Source of the DNA: Phyllobacterium myrsinacearum
GTDB taxonomy: Bacteria; Pseudomonadota; Alphaproteobacteria; Rhizobiales; Rhizobiaceae
Direction: 5' to 3'
DNA length: 64,000 nt
Assembly (NCBI RefSeq): GCF_002980555.1
Contig: NZ_PVBT01000001.1
Location: 1,352,422-1,416,421, forward strand
This document shows positions 18,867 to 27,428 of this stretch, in pieces; within the stretch, counting starts at the first letter, position 1; the number at the start of each line of letters is the position of its first letter. The translations under genes were made by a program, and so were the position numbers. The notes below the pieces were generated by a model. It saw only the letters and a program-made list of their open reading frames with translations. It searched no databases and was not told the DNA's origin.

Positions 18867-19841
18867 ATGCTCGAATGGGCATCGCGACGGCTACGTGCGG
18901 CAGAACCGATTGGCGTTACGAACGGTCCTGAAACACCGGTCATGGACCCGTCCCCCCACAGTGACAAGAGAGCCCCGATTGCGCTGGCCCTGGGCGGCGG
19001 CGCGGCGCGCGGCTGGGCACATATCGGCGTGCTGCGCGCGCTCGACGAGGCCGGCATCGAGATTTCGATGATTGCGGGCACCTCGATCGGCGCCCTCGTC
19101 GGCGGCTGCTATCTCGGCGGCAAGCTCGACCAGCTGGAGGAATTCGCGCGCAGCCTGACCAAGCGCGGCATTTTCTCGCTGCTGGACCTGCGGTTTGGCG
19201 GCAGCGGCCTGTTCGGCGGCATGAAGCTTGACAAGCGCCTGCGCGATCATCTCTCCGAGCTTTCCATCGAAGACCTGCCAAAGCCGTTCATCGCGGTGTG
19301 CACGGAAATCAATACCGGCCACGAAATCTGGCTGACGCGCGGCAATCTGATCACCGCCATGCGGGCATCCTATGCCCTGCCCGGCGTGTTCGAGCCGGTT
19401 GAATGCAACGGCCGCATCCTGGTGGACGGTGCGCTGGTCAATCCGGTGCCGGTTTCCGTCTGCCGTTCCTACGAACAACCGCTGGTGGTGGCGGTGAACC
19501 TGCATTACGACCAGTTCGGCCGTGCCGCTGTGATCAAGCATTCCGCTGGAGCACCGCTTGCCGCCGATGCGGAACGCGAGGGCGCGGTGGCGCATTTCCG
19601 TGCGGCGCGGGCCACGCGGCTTGGCATTACCGGCGTGATGATGGAATCGTTCAACATCATTCAGGACCGGATTTCCCGCGCCCGCATGGCCGGCGATCCG
19701 CCTGACATCGCGCTGCTGCCGAAAATCGGCCATGTGGGGCTTGCCGAGTTTCACCGCGCCGACGAGGCGATCAAACTCGGCTATGAGGAAACCATGGCCC
19801 GGCTCGGTGAGCTCGAGCGCATGCAGAAGGTCGTGTTCTGA
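18867..19841 (+). CDS. Patatin-like phospholipase (RssA type)
   Basis: A 324-residue patatin-family serine lipase. The oxyanion hole is LALGGGAARGWAHIGVL (residues ~40-56), the nucleophile elbow is GTSIG (~71-75) and the catalytic Asp is in ILVDGALVNPVPV (~184-196). This Ser-Asp dyad hydrolyses phospholipid acyl esters. ATG at 18867 has AGGAG 8 nt upstream; two alternative nearby starts (18858, 18862) are less well placed. No signal peptide is visible, so it is probably cytoplasmic or peripheral. It ends at 19841, where a hairpin begins soon after. Confidence 0.92.
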   Translation: MLEWASRRLRAAEPIGVTNGPETPVMDPSPHSDKRAPIALALGGGAARGWAHIGVLRALDEAGIEISMIAGTSIGALVGGCYLGGKLDQLEEFARSLTKRGIFSLLDLRFGGSGLFGGMKLDKRLRDHLSELSIEDLPKPFIAVCTEINTGHEIWLTRGNLITAMRASYALPGVFEPVECNGRILVDGALVNPVPVSVCRSYEQPLVVAVNLHYDQFGRAAVIKHSAGAPLAADAEREGAVAHFRAARATRLGITGVMMESFNIIQDRISRARMAGDPPDIALLPKIGHVGLAEFHRADEAIKLGYEETMARLGELERMQKVVF

Positions 19842-19854
19842 CCCGATCTGTCAG

Positions 19855-19877
19855 CGCAACCGCTTCAGGCGGTTGCG
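19855..19877. terminator. Hairpin between convergent genes
   Basis: A perfect 9-bp stem, CGCAACCGC and GCGGTTGCG, with a 5-nt loop, between the patatin gene and the convergent CBS gene, overlapping the CBS 3' end. It may stop transcription from either side, but there is no clear T-tract. Confidence 0.45.
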
Positions 19878-20296
19878 ATGTAACTGCGAATTTCCTGGGA
19901 CTCGCGCTCCACTTCCTCGATGCGCAGCTTGACCACGTCGCCGATGGACACGATGCCGTGCAACTGGCCATCCTTCTCGACCGGCAAGTGGCGGAAACGG
20001 CCGCGGGTCATCATTTCCATGACCTGATTGACCGTATGCCTTTCCGTGCACACGCTGACCTTGATGGTCATGATTTCGGAAACGGGACGCCAGAGCACAT
20101 CGGCGCCATCGGCAGCAAGGGCGCGCACGACGTCGCGCTCGGAGAGAATGCCCTTGATGGCCTTCTTGTCATCGACGATGACAATGGCGCCGATCTTATG
20201 CTTTGCAAGTGCGGCGACCGCGTCGCCAAGGGTCGTTTCCGGTGCTGCACTAAAAACGTCGTAGCCTTTGCGTTCCAGTATCATTTTGACTGTCAT
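19865..20296 (-). CDS. Tandem CBS-domain protein
   Basis: A 143-residue protein made of two CBS domains (residues ~1-60 and ~75-140), the usual adenine-nucleotide-sensing pair. Clear CBS features are KHKIGAIVIVDDKKAIKGIL, SERDVVRAL and the second GRFRHLPVEKDGQLHGIVSI. It has no other domain, so it probably binds AMP/ATP or similar and regulates a partner that is not identifiable here. The length is that of the family. It sits downstream of, and on the same strand as, the rhomboid gene (about 125 bp apart). Confidence 0.93.
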   Translation of the reverse strand: MTVKMILERKGYDVFSAAPETTLGDAVAALAKHKIGAIVIVDDKKAIKGILSERDVVRALAADGADVLWRPVSEIMTIKVSVCTERHTVNQVMEMMTRGRFRHLPVEKDGQLHGIVSIGDVVKLRIEEVERESQEIRSYIATA

Positions 20297-20421
20297 GTAC
20301 GTCCTCCTTGCACATAAGTCCTAACGCTGACCGCCGCGATCCTCCTTTATCCCGCCGGTCAATGCGCCATGGTGCGCGTATGTTGCCGCCAATGCAACAG
20401 CTTTGCAATCATACCAGCAAT

Positions 20422-21120
20422 TCAGCGCCGGTCGCTGCGGTCAAACAGGGCAATGCCCAGAAAACCGATGAGAAAGCCCCCAATATGCGCCTCCCAGGCA
20501 ATGGTGGCGGACTCCCCCGGCGCCACGGCGAAGAGGCCGGTGCCGATATTGGTGATGAACCAGACGGCGACGAAAACAAGAACGGTGCGGGTTTGCAGCG
20601 CGACGGCAATCGGCAGGATCGGCCCGGTAAAGGCTGCGGAATTGCGCTGGGTGGAACGGCGGAAACCGAAACGCGCGGCCGCCCCCATCATGCCGGATAT
20701 GGCGCCGGAGGCACCGACCAGGGGAATTTGACTGTCGGGGTAAATGGCAAAATGCATCATGACGGCAGCAACCGCGGTGACGATCCAGAACAGCGAGGTG
20801 CGCAGCGGCCCGATGCGCGCCGCCAGCGGCGAGCCGAAGGCGGCAAGCCAGACCATGTTCAGCGCTATATGGGCAAAACTGCCATGCATGAAGGAATAGG
20901 TGATGGCGGTCAGCCAGGCGGCGGGCGAATGCCATCCGCCAAACTGGGAAAACCGGGCTGGAATGAAGGCGTAGTCGAGCAGAAAATTATTGTCCTGCGC
21001 CTCGGTCAGCACATAGGTCTCGACCAGAAACACCGCCGCGCAGATCGCGAATATGGCGAGGATCACGCCGGGAATGTTGAAGATCGGCTCGCGGGCCGGT
21101 GCTTGATCAGGGGTGCTCAT
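20422..21120 (-). CDS. Rhomboid family intramembrane serine protease
   Basis: A 232-residue membrane protein with about six hydrophobic segments. The rhomboid Ser motif is in LVGASGAISGMMGA (residues ~136-149), the partner His is in WEAHIGGFLIGFLG (~207-220), and a MHGSFAHIALNMVWLAAFG segment (~74-92) supplies the L1-type HxxxN region. It should cleave substrates within the inner membrane. Start ATG 21120. The gene is single, with the orphan terminator at 21190 upstream. Confidence 0.92.
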   Translation of the reverse strand: MSTPDQAPAREPIFNIPGVILAIFAICAAVFLVETYVLTEAQDNNFLLDYAFIPARFSQFGGWHSPAAWLTAITYSFMHGSFAHIALNMVWLAAFGSPLAARIGPLRTSLFWIVTAVAAVMMHFAIYPDSQIPLVGASGAISGMMGAAARFGFRRSTQRNSAAFTGPILPIAVALQTRTVLVFVAVWFITNIGTGLFAVAPGESATIAWEAHIGGFLIGFLGIALFDRSDRR

Positions 21121-21178
21121 AGGTCAGTCATTCTTCCCGCAGCCGATTCATGGAAACTGTGCTTAGCAGCAAACTCTC

Positions 21179-21217
21179 CAAACAAAAATAAGGCCGTTCA
21201 ATGATGTTGAACGGCCT
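21179..21217 (-). terminator. Rho-independent terminator
   Basis: An 11-bp perfect stem (AGGCCGTTCAA with TTGAACGGCCT, 5-nt loop, 21191-21217) is followed on the minus strand by TTATTTTTGTTT. The structure and tail are those of a strong intrinsic terminator for minus-strand transcription. It has no obvious coding gene to terminate. Confidence 0.85.
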
Positions 21218-21270
21218 CAAGCTGGATACATGAACATAGAACTCTACTCGCCCCCCTTATCGCATACCGG
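21179..21270 (-). ncRNA. Candidate small RNA ending at the orphan terminator
   Basis: A minus-strand intrinsic terminator (21190-21217) has no protein gene upstream of it on its own strand: the nearest upstream minus-strand gene is far away and the PAS gene is plus-strand. A possible promoter on the minus strand reads TTGAGC, an 18-nt gap, then ATAAGG, followed by GGGGGG. A transcript of roughly 75-80 nt would run to the hairpin and T-rich tail. I could not match it to a named sRNA, and the 5' end is a guess. Confidence 0.4.
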
Positions 21271-21457
21271 CAGCACAGGCTCAATCTAAACCATTTGTTA
21301 ACCTTAATCGCTCCCTGCGGTGGACGCCGCCGCTTCGCCAATGGCGCTTCCCGGCCGCCGGTGCCAAAGTGCCGGCATTACCAAAGCCTGCGATATTGGA
21401 TGGTGCGCGATGCAACGCGCTCACCACCCGAACAGGCATGGCAACAGGAAGCGGCAG

Positions 21458-22087
21458 ATGCGGCACGACGGAACCAGCGAGATCTTCGCCTACTGGAATG
21501 ATCTGCGCGGCACCCGCGCAGCGCCGGAACGGCGTGAGATTTCACCCGCCCTCATCCGCTCGCGCCTGTCCGACACGTTCATCCTGCGTGCCAGCGGCCC
21601 CGGCGAAGCGCGGTTCCGGCTGGCGGGAACCCGTATCTGTTCGATCTATGGCCGCGAACTGAAAGGCCAGAGCTTCAGCTCCATCTGGCAGGCCAAGGAC
21701 AAGGCCGTCATCGCGCGCATCGTCGCCAGCAGCCTGACCAGCAAGACCGTCGTCCAGTCGGCCTATGAGGGCAAGAGCAGCCGCGGGCGCAAAATGCTGT
21801 TCAATCTCATCCTGCTGCCCCTCGCCAACGAGGTGCATGAACGGCATCTTCTCGGCATGATCGCACCGGCAGGCAAGCCGTTCTGGCTGGAATCCGACGC
21901 GATCATCGAAAACAGCCTGCGCTCGATCTCGATGATCGATCCGCGCAAACCGGCCAACAGGCCTGCCGGTGGCCACCGGGCTGAAGATCATAAACCCCTG
22001 ATATCCAATACACTCCTGCCTGCTCCCAGCGGCAGCCGCCGGGTCAGGCATCTCATGGTCTTCGACGGCGGGAAAATCTTGGATTAG
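21458..22087 (+). CDS. PAS_5-type sensory domain protein
   Basis: A 209-residue protein with a PAS_5-type domain (residues ~1-140, with FAYWNDLRGTRAAPERREIS at the start and the ALIRSRLSDTFILRASGPGE region). Rhizobial PAS_5 proteins are soluble sensors of unknown partners. ATG at 21458 is preceded by AGGAAG; an upstream ATG at 21410 is possible. The stop TAG at 22085-22087 is the first three bases of the terminal repeat of the MITE at 22085. The MITE insertion therefore defines the C-terminus (GGKILD), and the native end may have been lost. Confidence 0.82.
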   Translation: MRHDGTSEIFAYWNDLRGTRAAPERREISPALIRSRLSDTFILRASGPGEARFRLAGTRICSIYGRELKGQSFSSIWQAKDKAVIARIVASSLTSKTVVQSAYEGKSSRGRKMLFNLILLPLANEVHERHLLGMIAPAGKPFWLESDAIIENSLRSISMIDPRKPANRPAGGHRAEDHKPLISNTLLPAPSGSRRVRHLMVFDGGKILD

Positions 22088-22358
22088 AGCAAGTTTTGTT
22101 TATACGGAGCCGTTCTGCCGGAGGGAATTTGGTTCAAGGTCGAGGGGTTTGGCGAGACCGATGTCTTTCCATCGGGCGAAGCCGAAGCCCGATGGAATTG
22201 GGCCAAATTCACCCGGCCCTCCGGGTTTCCGGCTGGCGGACACCCACTTTGTCAGGCAGCTTCGTCCGATGGGTAAACATCGGCCTCGCTACCTTCCGCG
22301 TGGATTGTCTCGCCATCCGAGAAACAGAACTGGCTTCGTATAAACAAAATTTGCTCTA
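22085..22358 (+). mobile_element. MITE-like element with ~33-bp terminal inverted repeats
   Basis: The left end TAGAGCAAGTTTTGTTTATA (22085-) and the right end, read on the opposite strand from 22358 as TAGAGCAAATTTTGTTTATA, match over ~33 bp with two mismatches and one gap. The element is 274 bp and is flanked by TA at both ends, as expected for TA-targeting (IS630/Tc1-like) elements. A smaller internal hairpin is at CCATCGGGC/GCCCGATGG. Open frames inside it are read-through of the palindromes and encode nothing recognisable. It supplies the stop codon of the PAS gene. Confidence 0.8.
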
Positions 22359-22461
22359 GGTTAGTAAAACCTAAGCAAGACGTGCATCTGTTACATCGCC
22401 GTTAAGACTTGTGTTCTAATCTTTAGACATAAAGATCATTATAAGCTTTCGGACACACTTC

Positions 22462-23070
22462 ATGCATCTGACCCGTGACGATTCAACCCAGACCATCGCC
22501 ACGACGGGAAAATTCCATCGCGTGAAGGTCGAGCTCTACGGCCGTTTCATGCTGGAGGACCGGACCGAGCATGTCGGCCAGATCAGTGAAATGTCGCCGG
22601 GCGAAGCCCTGTTCACCACCGAGGTCATGGCCGCCCCGGGCGAGCGCGTCATTGCCTATGTCGATCACATCGGCCGCATCGAGGGCACGGTGGAGCGCCT
22701 CGTCAGCAACGGCTTTTACCTTTCGCTCGTCGCATCGGAGCGCAAGAAGAACAAGATCGCGGCACAGCTGACCTGGCTTGCCAACAAGCATGAGCTGGAC
22801 ATGCCGGAAGACCGGCGCCACCAGCGCATCGCGCCGCGCAATCCCATTGCCAAGCTCGGCATGGCGGATGGCCGCGAATATCCCTGCCGCATCATCGATT
22901 TGTCGATCTCCGGCGCGGCGGTCGAAATCCGCATGCGCCCTGCCCTGCACAGCCAGGTCGTTCTCGGCACCATGCGCGGGCGCGTCGTGCGCCATTTCGA
23001 GGAAGGCATTGCCATCGAATTCGCCACGGTCCAGAGCCGCGAAGCCATCGAACTCTCCCTGCAGAATTAA
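22462..23070 (+). CDS. PilZ-domain protein (likely c-di-GMP receptor)
   Basis: A 202-residue protein with a C-terminal PilZ domain (residues ~115-195). It has the c-di-GMP contact signature EDRRHQRIAPRNP (~116) and DLSISGAAV (~147), the R-x-x-x-R and D-x-S-x-x-G pieces of a binding site. The N-terminal half (residues ~18-100) also looks PilZ- or YcgR-N-like, so this may be a duplicated fold. Starts with ATG at 22462; no clear ribosome site is close. It stands alone, downstream of the MITE. Confidence 0.85.
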   Translation: MHLTRDDSTQTIATTGKFHRVKVELYGRFMLEDRTEHVGQISEMSPGEALFTTEVMAAPGERVIAYVDHIGRIEGTVERLVSNGFYLSLVASERKKNKIAAQLTWLANKHELDMPEDRRHQRIAPRNPIAKLGMADGREYPCRIIDLSISGAAVEIRMRPALHSQVVLGTMRGRVVRHFEEGIAIEFATVQSREAIELSLQN

Positions 23071-23355
23071 ATCTCCCTTGCTTGGTTACCAAATGACTTC
23101 AGCGCGCACTCCGTGTATTGGAGAGCCTTAAGCAATCATAAATGATTGTTTTATGAGAAAAACCAAACTTTAACCGGTATATACCTTGTATACTTCATTC
23201 AATTCTTACTTTAAATAAAACAGTAACATTCAATAATACATTGCAACGCGCAATAGTTTATTTTTTGCTACCCGCATTGTTCAGATTTACTGCTTCAGAT
23301 TTCCATCAGATCAAGGTCTGCATGTCATTGTCGCCTCAACCGGGGAGACGACGGT

Positions 23356-23964
23356 ATGATAAAAAGCATAATTCTTGCGGGCGCAGCCCTTCTGTTGATG
23401 AGCATAGGCACCCAGGCGGGTCCGGCACGGTCCACGGCGACGGTGATGCAGACCGGCGGGCGCACATCGCAGCCCATCGGCCATTACGACTTCTGCCAGA
23501 TTTACAAGGACGAATGCCGCATCCGCAGCATCAGCGATACGCCGGTAAGCCTGACGCCAAAGCTCTGGGCGCAGCTGGTTCAGGTCAACACCCAGGTCAA
23601 CACGGATATCAAGCCGGCGACCGATATGGAAATCTGGGGCAAGGAAGAGGTCTGGTCCTATCCGACCACAGTTGGCGACTGTGAAGACTATGTGCTGCTC
23701 AAGCGCCGGATGCTGATGCAGCGTGGCCTGCCCGTCAGTTCGCTGCTGATCACCGTCGTGCGCCAGATGAATGGCGAAGGCCATGCGGTTCTGACCGTAC
23801 GCACCGACCGGGGCGACTATATCCTCGACAATCTGGAACCGCAGATCAAGCCGTGGAACGAAACGAGCTATGACTATCTGAAGCGCCAGTCGACGCAGTA
23901 TACCGGCGCATGGGTATCGATCACCGACGACCGCCAGGTTCTGGTCGGCAGCATCGGGAAATAA
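23356..23964 (+). CDS. Transglutaminase-like cysteine peptidase (BTLCP), secreted
   Basis: A 202-residue protein of the bacterial transglutaminase-like cysteine peptidase family (PF06035), with a Sec signal peptide (residues ~1-21, MIKSIILAGAALLLMSIGTQ). The catalytic triad is visible: Cys in TVGDCEDYVLLKRR (~112), His in GEGHAVLTVRTD (~146), Asp in DYILDNLEP (~160). Members are periplasmic and common in rhizobia; the substrate is unknown. AT-rich intergenic DNA (23071-23355) precedes it. It ends near the convergent gamma-carbonic anhydrase gene. Confidence 0.9.
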   Translation: MIKSIILAGAALLLMSIGTQAGPARSTATVMQTGGRTSQPIGHYDFCQIYKDECRIRSISDTPVSLTPKLWAQLVQVNTQVNTDIKPATDMEIWGKEEVWSYPTTVGDCEDYVLLKRRMLMQRGLPVSSLLITVVRQMNGEGHAVLTVRTDRGDYILDNLEPQIKPWNETSYDYLKRQSTQYTGAWVSITDDRQVLVGSIGK

Positions 23965-23972
23965 TGCCGGAC

Positions 23973-23988
23973 GAGGTCAGCTGACCTC
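23973..23988. terminator. 16-bp perfect palindrome between convergent genes
   Basis: GAGGTCAGCTGACCTC is a perfect palindrome between the convergent peptidase and carbonic anhydrase genes and overlaps the latter's stop. A hairpin with a very small loop could form, so this is only a weak terminator candidate. Confidence 0.25.
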
Positions 23989-24504
23989 AAGCCCGCGCAT
24001 GAAGCGCCGGCCGTTCTCGACATAATGGGCGGCGGAAAGCCGGAGCTGCTCGATGGCAGCATCGTCCAGCGTGCGGATGACCCGCGCCGGCGATCCGACA
24101 ATCAGCGCATTGTCGGGGAACTCCTTGCGCTCCGTCACCAGCGCCCCGGCACCAACCAGCGAATTCCTGCCGATTTTTGCGCCGTTCAGAATGATGGCGC
24201 CGATGCCGATCAGCGTGTTCTCGCCGATGGTGCAGCCATGCAGCATGGCGCGGTGGCCGATGGTGCAGCCCTCGCCGATATCAAGGGGATAGCCCATATC
24301 CGTATGCATCACCGTATGTTCCTGCACATTGGTGTTGCGGCCGACATGGATCCGTTCATTGTCGCCGCGCAGAACGGCACCGAACCAGATGCCGGCATTT
24401 TCGCCGAGAAAGACCTTGCCGACCAGCGTCGCGTCGGGCGCGATCCAGTTGGATTTCCGGTGTTCAAATTCGGGCGCGTGGCCGTCGAGCGTGAATAGGG
24501 GCAT
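23977..24504 (-). CDS. Gamma carbonic anhydrase family protein (left-handed beta-helix)
   Basis: A 175-residue hexapeptide-repeat protein. The gamma-CA zinc histidines are present as [15 protein letters not shown] and [20 protein letters not shown] (residues ~70-98). The middle section has regular hexapeptide repeats and the C-terminus is helical. Members bind zinc or act as carbonic anhydrases or acyltransferase-like proteins. ATG at 24504 follows a strong AGGAGG site 7 nt upstream; the longer frame to 24576 has no such site. A convergent gene ends only 12 bp away. Confidence 0.92.
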   Translation of the reverse strand: MPLFTLDGHAPEFEHRKSNWIAPDATLVGKVFLGENAGIWFGAVLRGDNERIHVGRNTNVQEHTVMHTDMGYPLDIGEGCTIGHRAMLHGCTIGENTLIGIGAIILNGAKIGRNSLVGAGALVTERKEFPDNALIVGSPARVIRTLDDAAIEQLRLSAAHYVENGRRFMRGLEVS

Positions 24505-24655
24505 CGTTCCTCCTGAGATTCTGTGCGGCAAGCTTAGCGAGCTGCCGCCCGCTTGGCGATGCCGATACGAGTACAACTTTCACGTGTGGTTAACCATAAA
24601 TCAGCACTTTAACGTTAGTCTCCCCATCAACCAAGGCAACAGGACCTGAAGGTTG

Positions 24656-25381
24656 ATGCAGACTTCCGCACAGCGCGTGGAATCGATAACGGGCAGCCCC
24701 TTTCTGCAACGCCTTTTCTATGGCGCGGCGGCGCTGGCGCTCCTGACCGTGGTGCTGGTCGTTGCCGGACATTATGTCGGCCACACGATTTCCCTTGGCG
24801 GGCATACGGAAGACACCGATGTGCATGAGGTCGTCATCGGCAACAGCGTGCTGGCGCTGCCGGCCAACACCATTCGCTTCCGGGCGCAGCGGCGCGACGG
24901 CGTGGCACAGCGGGTTGACCTTTATCTGCACTGGCCCGACATGCAGGGTTACCGGCCGGAATTCATCCGGGATTTCAACGGTGCAGGGGACAAGAAAGCG
25001 CTGCTCTTCCTGACGTTCGAGCCGCGCGCAACCTCGCGCGACATGTCCGGCCGCTACGGTCCGGTCTACAGTACCCTGACGGACGGCCCCGGCATCAAAG
25101 GTCCGGCGGGCCTCACCATCCAGAATTTTCGAGCCACCAGCGGTTTCGTCAGCGAGCAGCTCATCTCCTCACCGGAAAGCAAGGGCCGCAGCTTCTTTGT
25201 GGCGCGCTGCCTCGATGAAGCAACATCGAAAAGCAACCTCGCCTCCTGCCAGCGCGATGTTTTCATCGGTGAGGATTTGCAGCTGACCTACCGTTTCCCG
25301 CGCGAATTTCTCGCCAACTGGCAGGAATTGGAGCAAAAGGTCCTGGCCTTTGCCGAGGGTCACCTCAAGACACCGAAGTGA
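24656..25381 (+). CDS. Membrane-anchored protein of unknown function
   Basis: A 241-residue protein with one N-terminal transmembrane segment (residues ~20-40, GAAALALLTVVLVVAGHYVG) and a periplasmic remainder that reads as a beta-rich domain. I find no known motif. A start at TTG 24653 is possible; ATG 24656 is chosen, with AGGACCTGAAGG just upstream. It is separated from the divergent carbonic anhydrase gene by 150 bp and is followed by the convergent DUF3126 gene. The single-helix anchor suggests that it acts at the inner membrane. Confidence 0.7.
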   Translation: MQTSAQRVESITGSPFLQRLFYGAAALALLTVVLVVAGHYVGHTISLGGHTEDTDVHEVVIGNSVLALPANTIRFRAQRRDGVAQRVDLYLHWPDMQGYRPEFIRDFNGAGDKKALLFLTFEPRATSRDMSGRYGPVYSTLTDGPGIKGPAGLTIQNFRATSGFVSEQLISSPESKGRSFFVARCLDEATSKSNLASCQRDVFIGEDLQLTYRFPREFLANWQELEQKVLAFAEGHLKTPK

Positions 25382-25409
25382 CGCCTCCATTTTCAAACGG
25401 CATTTACCG

Positions 25410-25616
25410 TCAGAGATCCATGTCGAGAATGGCCATGGAGAAGTTGTAGGACAGTTCGCCCTCATCTTCGTCCTTGTAGATCAGGCCGAGAAATTCATCG
25501 CCAAGATAGAGTTCAGCCGAATCGTCCTTGCGGGGACGGGCCTTTACCGTGAGTTCCGTGTTTCTGAATGTACGCTTGAAATAGCTGTCGAGTTTTTTCA
25601 GTTCTTCGGGTTTCAC
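25410..25616 (-). CDS. DUF3126 family protein
   Basis: A 68-residue protein of DUF3126, conserved in Rhizobiales and of unknown function. It starts at GTG 25616 with an AGGAG site; the longer frame upstream is not supported. The family core KKLDSYFKRTFRNTELTVKA is in the N-terminal half and FLGLIYKDEDEGELSYNFSM in the C-terminal half. It lies downstream of cysE with a gap of about 106 bp and is transcribed the same way, so the two may be co-transcribed. Confidence 0.8.
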   Translation of the reverse strand: MKPEELKKLDSYFKRTFRNTELTVKARPRKDDSAELYLGDEFLGLIYKDEDEGELSYNFSMAILDMDL

Positions 25617-25722
25617 GCGGTTTCTCCTGTCGAATGCAAAATAGTGAAGCGGGCTTGTGGCATGCAGCAACCGGCCCTGTAAAGGGCCGGTGCAGTCGTT
25701 TCAATCGCTGAAGCGCCCGGTT

Positions 25723-26547
25723 TCAGTCGAAATTGGTGATGAGCTGGTCCATGGCGCGCGACGGTTCGGCGCAGCCGGTTTCGCCAACGACGCGGGCGGG
25801 AACCCCGGCGACGGTGACATTGTGCGGCACGGGCTTGAGCACCACGGACCCGGAGGCAACTTTCGAGCAATGGCCGATTTCGATATTGCCAAGAATGTTG
25901 GCTCCGGCGCCGATCAGCACGCCGTGGCGAATTTTTGGATGACGGTCGCCGGTTTCCTTGCCGGTGCCGCCGAGGGTGACACCCTGCAGGATCGACACAT
26001 TGTCCTCGATGACGGCGGTCATGCCGACGACGATGCCGGTGGCATGGTCGAAGAACACGCCCTGCCCCATCGGCACGGCGGGATGGATATCGGTCTGAAA
26101 CACCGAGGACGAGCGGCTCTGCAGATAGAGGGCAAAGTCCTTGCGGCCCTCATTCCACAGCCAGTTGGCCAGCCGGTGCGTCTGGATCGCCTGGAACCCC
26201 TTGAAATAGAGGATCGGCTCGATGAAGCGGGTGCAGGCGGGATCGCGATCATAGACGGCCTGGATGTCGACGCGCAGAATCTGCGACCAGGATGGCGTGG
26301 CGTCCATCATCGCGGTAAAGGTCTGGCGCAGCAGCTCCGATTCCACATCGGGATGATCGAGCCGCTGCGAAATGCGGTGAATGACCGCCTGCTCCAGCGA
26401 CTGGTGGTTGAGAATCGTGGTGTACAGGAACGTCGCCAGCAGCGGCTCCTGACGGATGGTTTCCTCGGCTTCGGCACGGATGGACAGCCAGATCGGATCC
26501 ATCTGCTTGACCGATCCGGTCATTTTCATCGGGTTGCTTGCGGACAT
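25723..26547 (-). CDS. cysE: Serine O-acetyltransferase
   Basis: A 274-residue serine acetyltransferase that makes O-acetylserine for cysteine synthesis. It has the N-terminal helical SAT domain (residues ~18-130) and C-terminal left-handed beta-helix with hexapeptide repeats (FFDHATGIVVGMTAVIEDNV, then LIGAGANILGNIEIG). The catalytic His/Asp region is DIHPAVPMGQGVFFDHATG, and the GGTGKETGDRHPKI loop follows. The C-terminus is the region that binds cysteine as feedback inhibitor or the OAS sulfhydrylase. The length fits alphaproteobacterial CysE. Confidence 0.96.
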   Translation of the reverse strand: MSASNPMKMTGSVKQMDPIWLSIRAEAEETIRQEPLLATFLYTTILNHQSLEQAVIHRISQRLDHPDVESELLRQTFTAMMDATPSWSQILRVDIQAVYDRDPACTRFIEPILYFKGFQAIQTHRLANWLWNEGRKDFALYLQSRSSSVFQTDIHPAVPMGQGVFFDHATGIVVGMTAVIEDNVSILQGVTLGGTGKETGDRHPKIRHGVLIGAGANILGNIEIGHCSKVASGSVVLKPVPHNVTVAGVPARVVGETGCAEPSRAMDQLITNFD

Positions 26548-26665
26548 GTCCTACTCCAGGCAATCAGCCAATCGTCTTGCGTTGCCACCAGCATACGGCA
26601 AAAGCGATGTGTTGACACCTCAAATTCAGCGGACTGAAACAGTGTCGCGGTTTACACCGCCGCCC

Positions 26666-27421
26666 TCAGAGCGGATGGGCTTTCAAAAACCTGAGCACGG
26701 CTTCCTTGAACACTTTGTCGCCGACGGCAAGCATGTGATCGCGGTTGGGGATATCGATGGCTTCGCCCTGCGGCATCAGCGCCGCCAGCCGCTGCGGGCT
26801 GCCGCCAATGTCGTCCCTGGTTCCCACTGCCACCAGCGCGGGCTGGGTGATGCGCGCCATATTGGCTTCGCTGATTTCCTCCTTGGAGGTGATGACGCAG
26901 GCCGCCAGGGCGATCTTGTCGCTTCTGGTCTTGTCGGCGAACATGCGGAACATTTTTCCGCGCGGATGCGTCACCGTTTCGGCGTCTTGCGCCAGCAGTG
27001 CCTCGGCGATGGGGGTCCAGTCGCCCGCGCCTTCCACCATGCCGATGCCAAGCCCGCCGAAAATCACGTCATGCACCAGTTCGGGATGTTCCAGCGCCAG
27101 GAAAGCGGTGATGCGCGCGCCCATGGAATAGCCCATCACATGGGCTTTGGCGATGCCGAGATGCCTGAGCAGGGCCGCGGCATCGCCCGCCATCAGGGTT
27201 GGCGTATACAGCGATTTTTCGTGCGGCTTGTCCGACTGGCCATGGCCGCGATTGTCGATGGCGATGGTCCGGTAGCCCGCAGCAGTCAGGGCCGGCACCC
27301 AGCCGGGCTGCACCCAATTGTAGAAGTGCGACGAGGCAAAACCATGGATCAGCAGGACCGGTTCGCCCGCGCCCTCATCGAGATATGCGAGCTTCAGTCC
27401 GTCATTTTCAAAAAACTGCAT
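26666..27421 (-). CDS. Alpha/beta-fold hydrolase
   Basis: A 251-residue alpha/beta hydrolase. The nucleophile elbow is MGYSMGARI (residues ~96-104), with the oxyanion segment LLIHGFASSHFYNW near residue 24. The catalytic Asp is in VAVGTRDDIGG and the His in NRDHMLAVG near the C-terminus. The residues support esterase, lipase or haloperoxidase-like activity, but the substrate is not inferable. ATG at 27421 is chosen; the longer frame to 27622 reads through DUF192 coding sequence and is not real. It is 7 nt downstream of the DUF192 gene on the same strand. Confidence 0.9.
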   Translation of the reverse strand: MQFFENDGLKLAYLDEGAGEPVLLIHGFASSHFYNWVQPGWVPALTAAGYRTIAIDNRGHGQSDKPHEKSLYTPTLMAGDAAALLRHLGIAKAHVMGYSMGARITAFLALEHPELVHDVIFGGLGIGMVEGAGDWTPIAEALLAQDAETVTHPRGKMFRMFADKTRSDKIALAACVITSKEEISEANMARITQPALVAVGTRDDIGGSPQRLAALMPQGEAIDIPNRDHMLAVGDKVFKEAVLRFLKAHPL

Positions 27422-27428
27422 ATCAAAC

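Noticed and set aside
22096-22359. Open frames within the MITE
   Set aside because: They are read from the palindromic ends and internal hairpins, with no recognisable protein sequence.
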